Assembly (NCBI GenBank): GCA_944393295.1
Contig: CALXZR010000131.1
Location: forward strand, 1-12,610
Direction: 5' to 3'
DNA length: 12,610 nucleotides
DNA from: an uncultured Clostridia bacterium
Lineage (GTDB): Bacteria > Bacillota_A > Clostridia > TANB77 > CAG-508
Shown: positions 1 through 6,155 of the stretch, in pieces
Layout of the letters: each line of letters opens with the position of its first letter
Numbering within the stretch: position 1 is the first letter of the stretch
Notes under the pieces: generated by a model
The model's database searches: none
What the model saw: only the letters and a program-made list of their open reading frames with translations
Told to the model about the DNA's origin: nothing
Program-made: the position numbers and the translations under genes

Positions 1-347
1 TAAAAGAGCCATCTTCCTTGGAGGCTAAAGATATGGAAAATGTAGAAATAAAAGAAGCTAAAAAACAACTAGATGAAATTAAGAAAAGCAAATATGAGCA
101 AGAGCTTGCAGAATACAGAATGAAAGAACTTTTAGATAAAAAAGCCATAGAAGAATATGGTTTTGATGCTGGTAAAGAAGAAGGTATAGCTGAAGGAATT
201 GAAAAAGGTATTAAACAAGGATTAGCACAAGGAATTAATAAAGGAAAACTAGAAATTGCAAAAAAGATGCTAAAAGAAAATATGAATATTAGCTTAATTT
301 CAAAATTAACTGACTTAACAGAAGATGAAATTAAAAAATTAAAATAA
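1..347 (+). CDS. Rpn-family recombination-promoting nuclease/putative transposase, C-terminal part (5' truncated by window edge)
   Basis: The reading frame is open to the left edge, so the TTG at 18 is not a credible start and the gene begins outside the window. What is visible is a charged helical linker (about the first 45 codons), then a run of GxxxG-like repeats (KEEGIAEGIEKGIKQGLAQG) and a final helix-turn-like segment ending TEDEIKKLK. This tail is typical of Rpn/PDDEXK_2 family proteins (PF12784-type), whose N-terminal half carries the PD-(D/E)XK nuclease fold; that half is not visible here. Family members are linked to RecA-independent horizontal exchange and are often multi-copy in Firmicutes. 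The gene ends 60 bp before a strong terminator. The assignment rests on the tail alone, so whether the enzyme is intact cannot be judged. Confidence 0.75.
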   Translation, partial: KEPSSLEAKDMENVEIKEAKKQLDEIKKSKYEQELAEYRMKELLDKKAIEEYGFDAGKEEGIAEGIEKGIKQGLAQGINKGKLEIAKKMLKENMNISLISKLTDLTEDEIKKLK

Positions 348-408
348 AATTTAAATCTATTATTTAAAATAAATCATACGAATAAAATTATAAGTACATA
401 AATATCTT

Positions 409-448
409 AAAATCAGCGACTAAATATAGCCGCTGATTTTATTTTTTT
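409..448 (+). terminator. Intrinsic terminator after the Rpn fragment
   Basis: A perfect 10-bp stem, AAAATCAGCG (409-418) and CGCTGATTTT (431-440), encloses a 12-nt loop and is followed by seven T at 442-448. It lies between convergent genes. Read on the minus strand the same stem also ends in a short U run, so it may also stop the surface-protein operon arriving from the right, though less cleanly. Confidence 0.85.
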
Positions 449-478
449 GAATTTTAATGAGTGTCCCTATAGTTAAAT

Positions 479-844
479 TTATTGAATTTCTACACCAGTT
501 ATCTCATTTACATATTTTCCTGTTGCTTTATCGTAAACTCCTGTATATTCTTCTGCTTCATCTGTTGTACTTCCTGCATTTGTATCTTCTAACAATGGAT
601 TTGGATTATAATCTGGATTATCTATATATATTTGTAAACCTGATTCATCTGTACTACTTGCTTTTATCTCATTTGTAGCTTCATCTAATATATAATAATC
701 TCCTGTTTCTTCATTATATTGTATTCCTGTTTGAGTATTATTATCTTGATTTTTAGTATTATTTCTAACATTTATAACTACAATTATTCCTATTATTAAA
801 ATCACTATAATAAGCAATATATATATTATTTTTTTATCTTTCAT
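479..844 (-). CDS. Small single-pass membrane protein, unknown function
   Basis: The product has 121 residues. Residues 5-26 form one strongly hydrophobic helix after a Lys-rich start (MKDKKIIYIL), so the protein is probably anchored by its N-terminus with about 95 residues outside the membrane. There is no lipobox cysteine. The outer part is acidic and rich in Asn, Thr and Asp, and contains two similar short motifs, YNEETGDY (43-50) and YDKATGKY (104-111), both of the form Y-x-x-x-T-G-x-Y. The start ATG has AAGGAGAG just upstream. The gene begins 16 bp after the stop of the large pilin-like leucine-rich-repeat gene, so the two are almost surely co-transcribed. That suggests a partner or accessory role at the cell surface, but this is inference from position only. 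I do not recognise the family. Confidence 0.8.
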   Translation of the reverse strand: MKDKKIIYILLIIVILIIGIIVVINVRNNTKNQDNNTQTGIQYNEETGDYYILDEATNEIKASSTDESGLQIYIDNPDYNPNPLLEDTNAGSTTDEAEEYTGVYDKATGKYVNEITGVEIQ

Positions 845-860
845 TAGCTCTCCTTTCTCT

Positions 861-3800
861 CTATTCTGTATAGCTTGTCCAGCCTAAACTCTTTAAGCTA
901 TCTGTCGAACCTGGTGTAAAGTTATTTCCAGAAATATTTAAAGTTCTTAATCCAGCATTGTACAATTTCACTAATGTGTCTATATTGTTATGTCCTCCTA
1001 CTGTAGTTGTTTGTAATAAGTTATTTGATAAATTTAGACTTGTAAATTTTATTTTTCCACTTTCAATTAAGCTTTCTAAAGGACTTAAATCACTAATATT
1101 GTTATTATTTAAAGTTAACGATGTAAGATTTTTTAGATTAGCTATTGCTGAAATGCTAGAAACTTTATTATTATTTAAATTTAAAGTTGTTAATTTTGTA
1201 AGACTATCTAATCCACTAATAACTCCTATTTTTGAAGTTGTTGCACTTAAAGTTGTTAAATTTGAACAACCTTCTAACCCTGTTAATCTTTCTAAGTTTG
1301 GACAGTCTGAAATAGTTAAAGATGTTAGGCTAGAGCAACTACTTAAAGCAGATGTATCTGTAAAATTTGGACTCCCATCTATTTTTAAAGTTTTTAAATT
1401 TGTAGCATTTTCTAAGCCTGAAAGATTTTTAATTGCTGAAGGTTGATAGCTACTACCATTTCCTCTTACTATTAGAGTAGTTAAATTTGATGTATCTATT
1501 AAATTTAAAAAAGTCAAATCTGTAGGGCTATTTTTAAAAATATCTATACTTTGTAATTTAGCTTCTTCATTTAGCGTAGCTAAAATACTATTTACAGCTT
1601 GATGTGATGTACTAGTAATATAAAAAGAAGTTAATTTACTACATAAAGATAAATCATCTATTTCTGCATTGTATGCATTATAACTTGTTAATGATTGAGG
1701 TAATTTATATGATTTTCCAATTGTCCAATCATAAAAATATGTTAAATTTGTACAACCTGTTAAATCTAAAACCCCACTACTTATAAACCCTACACCACTA
1801 GTTCCCATAGACTTAAATCTTATAATCTCAGTACAAGCATCAAAAGAATATAAAGAGCAATTTCCTACTAGTATTAATCCTCTAGCACTCCAATAATTTT
1901 TGTCAATCCAAGAATCATTTATATCTGTATAATAAGTTTCACTAATTCTATTAATTGTTGTTTGTATTTTACTCATGTCTGTATTTGTATTGCTTAAAAT
2001 TAATGTTTTTAAATTTGTTGCATAATTATTTAAATTACTTAAATCAGTTAAACTTGAATTCGTATTTCGTAAGTCTAATTCCATTAAACCTGTTACTTTT
2101 CCTTGACCTATAAAGTCTATACTACTTAAGTTTGTACATCCCTTTAAGCTTAAAGCTTTTAATCCTGTCATTGTACTTAGTATCTCTTGTAATTTTGCAT
2201 TACTTAATTTTGAATTTCCACTTAAATTTAATCTTGTTACATTCGTTCTATTCTTTAATGCATTTATTTCATCTGAATCATCTGTTAAATTCATATTTGA
2301 ATAATCATATGATGTCAAAGTTGCAAAATAGATATTATATTTACTTGGAATACTATAATTTCCTCCACAATTTTGCAATATATGGGTTGTTGGATTTGCT
2401 AGTGCATCTCTTACTTCTGTTCCTATCATTTTTTCATTACTTGCTAAATATAGTTGCTTTAATCCTGTTAAAGTTCCTAAGGTTATTACATTTTCTAAAT
2501 TTACATTACTATATAAACTCAAATATTTTAAATTTGTATGATTTGCTAAGCTAGTTATATCTGTTATGTTACAGCTATATGCTAACATTGTATCTAAGCT
2601 CATTGATTGCTCTAATCCATTTAAGTTTGTTAAATTTGAATTAGTATGTATTGTAAAATATTTTAGTCCTGTTGTTCCTTGTAAGCCACTTATATCTGTT
2701 ATATTGCAAGAATGTGTTGCTAAATATACTATACTTGTATGATTTTCTAATCCTTTTAGATTTGAAAGCGTACTATTACACATTAAATCTAATTCATATA
2801 TACTACTAAATCCTTCTAAAGCTTCTATACTTGAGATTTTATTATTATTTAAGTACATATATTTAATACTACTTTTTATATTTTGAGCAAATTTACTTAA
2901 ACCGCTTATATCTGTTACATTACTTCTTGTGCTACTAGTATAACTATATTTTGATCTACTAGTGTTCAATACAAATCCATATGTATCTTCATAAAATGTA
3001 TTTACCCCTGATATTCCAAAATATTCTAATTCATTTAAACTTGTCGCATTTGCTAATCCATTTCCTAAATTTGCTATCTGTGCATTTGCATCTGTTTCAT
3101 TAATACTTGGAGATAAGTAGATATATAAATATTTTAAATCTAATACTGTACTTAATTTTGAATAATCTCCTATTCTGCAATCTTTTAAATATATATAATA
3201 CAATAAACTACATGATTCTATTCCATCTAAATTACTCAAGTTTACATTTTTTAATGTTAAAGTTTGTAATGATGTTAACTCTGATATTGCTGATAATGAT
3301 GTTATATTGTATTTACTTCCGTCTAGTTCAAAATCTTTTAATGATGCTATATCTCCTGCTGTTATCCCTTCTTCTCCTACTGTTACTCCTATTGCCTCCA
3401 ATGCCTCTGTTAAAGCTGATTTCATTTCTGTATCATTATTTACTTTTACTAGTGGTGTATTTGGATCTATTTCCAAATCTGTTAGAGTTCCTAATGCTCC
3501 GTCTAATCCATCTGCACAATAATATACTCTTAAATCACTTGTTATTCCATATACATCTTCTAGTCTTATATATTTTGAATATTCTGTTGTATCTCCACCT
3601 CTTAGTTGATTTTTTACATCATCTGGTAAAGATTGTTTATTTACTAAATAATATTGCTTTGGCCCGTCTCCACCATCATACGTTATATAATTTTTCGTTC
3701 CATCTTTTAAGCATAAATTACTCATTTTATTTGAAAGTAATTCTATTTTATTTGTATATTCATCTGCCTCATCAAAATATCTTACATACTCTGTTTGCAG

Positions 3801-3983
3801 ATATTCTTCTAATGCTGCTATACCTTGCATATATGTTGCATTTTGTGCCTGAGTAATTATTCCATTATCACCTATTACAGCATTTAAACTTACTCCTGCT
3901 AATATTAGCATTACTATTATTGAGATTACTAGTGCTATTAAAGTAATACCGTTTTTTTCATAATATGGCTTTCTTTCGTTCAT
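861..3983 (-). CDS. Surface protein with prepilin-like N-terminus and long leucine-rich-repeat body
   Basis: The product has 1040 residues. The N-terminus reads KNG-ITLIALVISIIVMLILAG: a short charged leader (1-12), a glycine at a prepilin-peptidase-type cleavage site, then one hydrophobic helix of about 20 residues. This is the class III/type IV pilin signal pattern, but residue +5, normally glutamate, is alanine. Residues of about 45-210 form a non-repetitive region. From about 215 to the end there are dozens of LRR units (L-x-x-L-x-x-L-x-L...), for example LKTLKIDGSPNFTDTSALSS, often with SDS22/internalin-like spacing of about 22. There is no LPxTG or other C-terminal anchor, so attachment would be by the N-terminal helix or by assembly into a pilus-like fibre. 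LRR bodies usually bind proteins or glycans, so adhesion is likely but inferred. No pilus assembly genes are in the window. The start is supported by AGGAGG 8 nt upstream. The long leader upstream suggests complex control. Confidence 0.85.
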   Translation of the reverse strand: MNERKPYYEKNGITLIALVISIIVMLILAGVSLNAVIGDNGIITQAQNATYMQGIAALEEYLQTEYVRYFDEADEYTNKIELLSNKMSNLCLKDGTKNYITYDGGDGPKQYYLVNKQSLPDDVKNQLRGGDTTEYSKYIRLEDVYGITSDLRVYYCADGLDGALGTLTDLEIDPNTPLVKVNNDTEMKSALTEALEAIGVTVGEEGITAGDIASLKDFELDGSKYNITSLSAISELTSLQTLTLKNVNLSNLDGIESCSLLYYIYLKDCRIGDYSKLSTVLDLKYLYIYLSPSINETDANAQIANLGNGLANATSLNELEYFGISGVNTFYEDTYGFVLNTSRSKYSYTSSTRSNVTDISGLSKFAQNIKSSIKYMYLNNNKISSIEALEGFSSIYELDLMCNSTLSNLKGLENHTSIVYLATHSCNITDISGLQGTTGLKYFTIHTNSNLTNLNGLEQSMSLDTMLAYSCNITDITSLANHTNLKYLSLYSNVNLENVITLGTLTGLKQLYLASNEKMIGTEVRDALANPTTHILQNCGGNYSIPSKYNIYFATLTSYDYSNMNLTDDSDEINALKNRTNVTRLNLSGNSKLSNAKLQEILSTMTGLKALSLKGCTNLSSIDFIGQGKVTGLMELDLRNTNSSLTDLSNLNNYATNLKTLILSNTNTDMSKIQTTINRISETYYTDINDSWIDKNYWSARGLILVGNCSLYSFDACTEIIRFKSMGTSGVGFISSGVLDLTGCTNLTYFYDWTIGKSYKLPQSLTSYNAYNAEIDDLSLCSKLTSFYITSTSHQAVNSILATLNEEAKLQSIDIFKNSPTDLTFLNLIDTSNLTTLIVRGNGSSYQPSAIKNLSGLENATNLKTLKIDGSPNFTDTSALSSCSSLTSLTISDCPNLERLTGLEGCSNLTTLSATTSKIGVISGLDSLTKLTTLNLNNNKVSSISAIANLKNLTSLTLNNNNISDLSPLESLIESGKIKFTSLNLSNNLLQTTTVGGHNNIDTLVKLYNAGLRTLNISGNNFTPGSTDSLKSLGWTSYTE

Positions 3984-4014
3984 TTAGCTTTCCTCCTAAG
4001 TTTTATTTAAAGTT

Positions 4015-4047
4015 AGAGAAAAGAAAAGTTTTATTTTTCTTTTCTCT
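4015..4047 (-). promoter_or_regulatory. 13-bp hairpin in the 5' leader of the LRR-pilin gene
   Basis: The arms 4015-4027 (AGAGAAAAGAAAA on the plus strand) and 4035-4047 are exact reverse complements with a 7-nt loop. The hairpin ends about 20 nt upstream of the AGGAGG of the 3983 gene. It is not followed by a T run in the direction of transcription, so it is unlikely to be a terminator. A role in mRNA protection, processing or translation control is possible but unproven. Confidence 0.6.
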
Positions 4048-4176
4048 TATCCATAAAAACAAATGTACCTAAAAAGTTACCTTTGTTTTCTCGAAAGGAA
4101 ACCATTTCAAAAAATTCGGTTTACCTATTGTCTAATTAATTTAATAGCTCAAGTAAAAAATAATTTAAAACAACAC

Positions 4177-4202
4177 AAAAAGCACTAACAAAAGTTAGTG
4201 CT
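4177..4202 (-). terminator. Intrinsic terminator/attenuator upstream of the LRR-pilin gene
   Basis: A 9-bp perfect stem (4181-4189 with 4194-4202; AGCACTAAC/GTTAGTGCT) with a 4-nt loop is followed, in the minus-strand direction, by five U and then a U-rich stretch. It lies about 290 nt after the lipoprotein stop and about 195 nt before the LRR-pilin start, and overlaps the end of a short ORF. It could be a plain terminator for upstream transcription or an attenuator within the LRR-pilin leader. Confidence 0.75.
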
Positions 4203-4244
4203 AGTAATTGTTTCTAAATTAATATTTACAATTATGGTTAGCAT
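4185..4244 (-). CDS. Putative 19-residue leader peptide overlapping a terminator
   Basis: ATG at 4244-4242 is preceded by AGAGGAAG at a good distance (about 4 nt). The frame encodes MLTIIVNINLETITSTNFC and its stop codon at 4187-4185 lies within the terminator stem. Four Ile and four Thr among 19 residues recall leader peptides that sense branched-chain amino acids or threonine, but the downstream gene is a surface protein rather than a biosynthetic enzyme, so amino-acid sensing is doubtful. A ribosome translating to the stop would cover the 5' arm and could prevent the hairpin from forming. A chance ORF cannot be excluded. Confidence 0.35.
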   Translation of the reverse strand: MLTIIVNINLETITSTNFC

Positions 4245-4288
4245 TAGACTTCCTCTTTGCATTTTATTTTTATGGATTGTTTTTTTAT

Positions 4289-4311
4289 TCTTTAATTACA
4301 AGAATTAAAGA
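4289..4311 (+). repeat. Inverted repeat, left copy (candidate recombination site)
   Basis: Arms TCTTTAATT (4289-4297) and AATTAAAGA (4303-4311) flank a 5-bp asymmetric core, ACAAG. The whole 23 bp is the exact reverse complement of 4445-4467. Two half-sites in inverted orientation around a short asymmetric core resemble the layout of site-specific recombinase target sites. Confidence 0.8.
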
Positions 4312-4328
4312 CATTTTTATTTAACAAA

Positions 4329-4358
4329 ATTTTATCATTATAGATAATTTAAAGTCAA
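4329..4358 (-). promoter_or_regulatory. Promoter-like sequence inside the inverted-repeat segment, directed at the LRR-pilin gene
   Basis: On the minus strand TTGACT (4358-4353) and TAAAAT (4334-4329) are separated by 18 bp. A perfect TATAAT also occurs at 4342-4337, with a weak TTTAAT 17 bp before it. Either reading places a sigma-A-type promoter between the two inverted repeats, with transcription running toward 3983. The spacing and the AT-rich context leave some doubt. Confidence 0.45.
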
Positions 4359-4444
4359 TATTAAATTTAAAAAAATATAAAGATTTTATTAAAACATATA
4401 TTGTTAAACCTAGATAAGTTGATATTTACAAATTTTATAGTTAT

Positions 4445-4467
4445 TCTTTAATTCTTGTAATTAAAGA
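4445..4467 (-). repeat. Inverted repeat, right copy (candidate recombination site)
   Basis: It has the same 9-bp arms as 4289-4311 but the core reads CTTGT, the reverse complement of ACAAG. The outer flanks are also shared in direct orientation: TTAT to the left and CATT to the right of both copies. The two sites are therefore direct copies of one 31-bp sequence with only the 5-bp core turned round. The copy lies about 25 bp past the stop codon of the lipoprotein gene. Confidence 0.8.
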
Positions 4468-4491
4468 CATTCGAAGAAAATATTTACTTAA

Positions 4492-5190
4492 TCACAATTC
4501 TTCAATAAAATTAACAAATCTTATTCTTATTAAATCTATATTTCCTAAATTTATAGCGGATTTTAATTCTTCTATTTCAACTAAAATTTTATTTAAATTA
4601 TAACTACTATTTTTTATATATTCTGTATCTTGCATCATTTCATTATATTTATTACTTGCATTTTGAATTTCATTTCTGCTATTTTCAAAGTTTGCAGCTT
4701 CTGCAGAGACATAAGCTGCAAATACTAATCTTTTTAATTCTCTTTTATTTTTACTAACTAAATCATCTGAGTAAACATTTTCTATTTCTGGTAATCTCGA
4801 ATAAATACTATATAAATTTGTAAATAGATCAACTTCATTTTGTGCACTTATAGATATTACTAAATTAGCTACATCTTGCCCAAGTCCATTTATTTGCTTT
4901 TCTGGAATATTAAGTTTTGATAAATCTAATACTACTGTGCTCCAAGATTCATTTAATATTTCACATTCTTCATAGATTCCGTTCCAATCTAATCCATCAT
5001 CTGTATTATATTCACCTTTTGCATATTTTAAAGCAACTGTAAAAACTTCGCTTTCCAAAAAATCTATTTCTGAAGATACTTTTTCTTCTATTTTATTCTC
5101 ATCTGTTCCTCCAGTACAGCCAGTTAAAATAATTAATAAAATAATTAAAACTAAAATTTCTTTTAAAAAATTTTTTTTGTTTTTTTTCAT
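4492..5190 (-). CDS. Lipoprotein of unknown function
   Basis: The product has 232 residues. A Lys-rich N-terminus (MKKNKKNFLK), a hydrophobic stretch and the lipobox LTGC (22-25) predict lipidation on Cys25 and attachment to the outer face of the membrane. The mature part looks mostly alpha-helical and acidic, with no catalytic motif I can name. It contains a WSTVVLDLSKLNIPEKQ segment near the middle and a repeated helix pattern toward the C-terminus. The start has AGAGAGGG upstream. No partner gene is adjacent: the next minus-strand gene is separated by 508 bp containing a terminator. It looks like a small helical lipoprotein of the kind common in Clostridia, without a known role. Confidence 0.8.
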   Translation of the reverse strand: MKKNKKNFLKEILVLIILLIILTGCTGGTDENKIEEKVSSEIDFLESEVFTVALKYAKGEYNTDDGLDWNGIYEECEILNESWSTVVLDLSKLNIPEKQINGLGQDVANLVISISAQNEVDLFTNLYSIYSRLPEIENVYSDDLVSKNKRELKRLVFAAYVSAEAANFENSRNEIQNASNKYNEMMQDTEYIKNSSYNLNKILVEIEELKSAINLGNIDLIRIRFVNFIEEL

Positions 5191-5250
5191 TTTTTCCCTC
5201 TCTAATTCATTTATTTCTATTATTTACATATTACATTTTTTTATGTATTG

Positions 5251-5256
5251 TATAAT
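5251..5256 (+). promoter_or_regulatory. Possible -10 element of the 5310 gene
   Basis: A perfect TATAAT preceded by TTG lies 53 bp before the ATG at 5310. No good -35 box is at the usual distance, so this is only a -10 candidate. Confidence 0.3.
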
Positions 5257-5309
5257 TTTTTTAGTTAGAAAAATAATAAATTTATAAATAAAATTTAAAA
5301 GGAGTTTTT

Positions 5310-5588
5310 ATGAACAGCATTGCGATATATAGTGAAATTGATGGTGAAATAAAAAAATTCTTAGAAACTTTTTATTCTAAGAATTTTAATTTAGATGATA
5401 ATTTATTTTGGGAAAATAAATATCAAAATCCAATTGATATGATTGATTTAATTAGCACTTTCATTGACAACAATGAAAAATTTAATATAAATATATGGAT
5501 TAGTTTAGATGAAAACATCTATATATGTGTTACAGAACAGAATTTAGATAAATTAATAAGATATATATATGAAAGATATCCTTATTAA
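5310..5588 (+). CDS. Conserved-looking hypothetical protein, 92 residues
   Basis: AAAAGGAG lies 5 nt before the ATG. The product starts MNSIAIYSEIDGEIKKFLET and ends KLIRYIYERYPY. It is soluble, acidic and without cysteine, signal peptide or membrane segment. It has the look of a small alpha/beta domain: a predicted central helix with PIDMIDLISTF, then a strand pair around FNINIWISLDENIYICVTEQN. I know no function for it. It is a single gene, convergent with dtd and divergent from the lipoprotein gene, so the neighbourhood gives no clue. Confidence 0.75.
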   Translation: MNSIAIYSEIDGEIKKFLETFYSKNFNLDDNLFWENKYQNPIDMIDLISTFIDNNEKFNINIWISLDENIYICVTEQNLDKLIRYIYERYPY

Positions 5589-5600
5589 TTTAATTATTTA

Positions 5601-5640
5601 GTAATTATATAAAATTCTAAATTTTATAAGTTACAATTTT
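5601..5640. terminator. Possible bidirectional terminator between the 5310 gene and dtd
   Basis: An AT-only stem, TATAAAATT (5608-5616) with AATTTTATA (5620-5628), is extended after a small internal loop by GTAA/TTAC (5601-5604 with 5631-5634), followed by AATTTT. It sits between convergent genes. The lack of GC pairs makes it weak. Confidence 0.35.
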
Positions 5641-5647
5641 ATAAACT

Positions 5648-6085
5648 CTATTTTTCTAACATTATAGTTACTGGTCCATCATTTATTAAACTAACCTCCA
5701 TATGAGCTCCAAAAACACCTTTTTGAACATTTATGTTTTCTTTTGAGCATTTATCACAAAAATATTCGTATAATTCGTTTGCCATATCTGGTTTTGCAGC
5801 TTCTATAAAGCTTGGTCTATTTCCACCTGTTGTATCTGCATATAATGTAAATTGAGATACTATTAGAAGCTCTCCTTGTATTTGTTTTATTGATAAATTC
5901 ATTTTTTCATTTTCATCTTCAAATACTCTTAGATTACATAGTTTTTTTACTAGATAATCAGCTATTTCTTTAGTATCTGTATGAGTTACTCCGCATAAAA
6001 CTAAAAAACCTTTATCTATTTTTCCAACTGTTTTTCCTTCTACTTTTACTTCAGCATTTTTTACTCTTTGAACTAATAATTTCAT
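5648..6085 (-). CDS. dtd: D-aminoacyl-tRNA deacylase
   Basis: The 145-residue product is full length for the DTD family. The enzyme hydrolyses D-amino acids (and glycine from tRNA-Ala) off mischarged tRNAs in the cytoplasm, a proofreading step. The two signature regions are present. SQFTLYADT (77-85) includes the conserved Thr80. The NDGPVT segment (135-140) contains the Gly137-Pro138 pair that forms the chiral-selective cis-dipeptide in the pocket of the partner subunit; family members work as homodimers. A GGAAGG ribosome binding site precedes the ATG, but a terminator-like hairpin ends only about 15 nt upstream of the start. In many Firmicutes dtd follows relA; here it follows a zinc-ribbon gene. 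The identification is secure. Confidence 0.97.
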   Translation of the reverse strand: MKLLVQRVKNAEVKVEGKTVGKIDKGFLVLCGVTHTDTKEIADYLVKKLCNLRVFEDENEKMNLSIKQIQGELLIVSQFTLYADTTGGNRPSFIEAAKPDMANELYEYFCDKCSKENINVQKGVFGAHMEVSLINDGPVTIMLEK

Positions 6086-6098
6086 TTTTTCCTTCCTT

Positions 6099-6132
6099 TA
6101 AAAAATAGAAAAGTGTTTACTTTTCTATTTTT
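6099..6132 (-). terminator. Intrinsic terminator after the zinc-ribbon gene, just before dtd
   Basis: A perfect 14-bp stem (6101-6114 with 6119-6132, containing ATAGAAAAGT/ACTTTTCTAT) has a 4-nt loop. On the minus strand the 3' arm runs into a U stretch. It lies between the zinc-ribbon stop (6156) and the dtd start (6085), so expression of dtd needs read-through or a promoter I cannot see. Confidence 0.65.
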
Positions 6133-6155
6133 GCAATATTTTAATAATTCTTTTA

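Larger units (their letters stand above)
3984..4491. other. 508-bp intergenic regulatory region between the lipoprotein gene and the LRR-pilin gene
   Basis: No long ORF lies here. Read toward the surface-protein gene (right to left), it holds one copy of a 23-bp inverted repeat (4445-4467), a promoter-like sequence (4329-4358), the second repeat copy (4289-4311), a 19-codon ORF with a ribosome binding site (4185-4244), an intrinsic terminator (4177-4202), an unassigned stretch with possible secondary structure (about 4075-4130), and a 13-bp hairpin (4015-4047) next to the ribosome binding site of the gene. Each part is listed separately. Confidence 0.8.

Noticed and set aside
457..678. Leucine-rich plus-strand reading frame opposite the small membrane protein gene
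   Set aside because: It is antisense to a well-supported gene with a ribosome binding site and signal anchor. Its composition reflects the complement of an AT-rich coding strand.
3107..3856. 249-codon plus-strand frame within the LRR-pilin gene
   Set aside because: It is extremely Leu/Tyr/His rich, antisense to clear LRR and pilin coding sequence, and has no ribosome binding site support.
4040..4135. Possible cyclic-di-GMP or other riboswitch in the leader of the LRR-pilin gene, suggested by GGTAAACC, TTTCGAG and ACAAAGG in the minus-strand RNA
   Set aside because: The fragments recall the GEMM-I consensus only loosely. The order and spacing of GCAAACC, GGGACGCAAAGCC and the closing stem do not fit, so no known class could be assigned. 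A covariance-model search of the strand would decide.
4289..4467. MITE or insertion-sequence remnant with terminal inverted repeats
   Set aside because: The 23-bp repeats could be transposon ends, but there is no clear target-site duplication directly outside them apart from the shared short flanks. Each repeat is itself built of inverted half-sites round a core, which fits a recombinase site better. It cannot be fully excluded without a genome-wide search.
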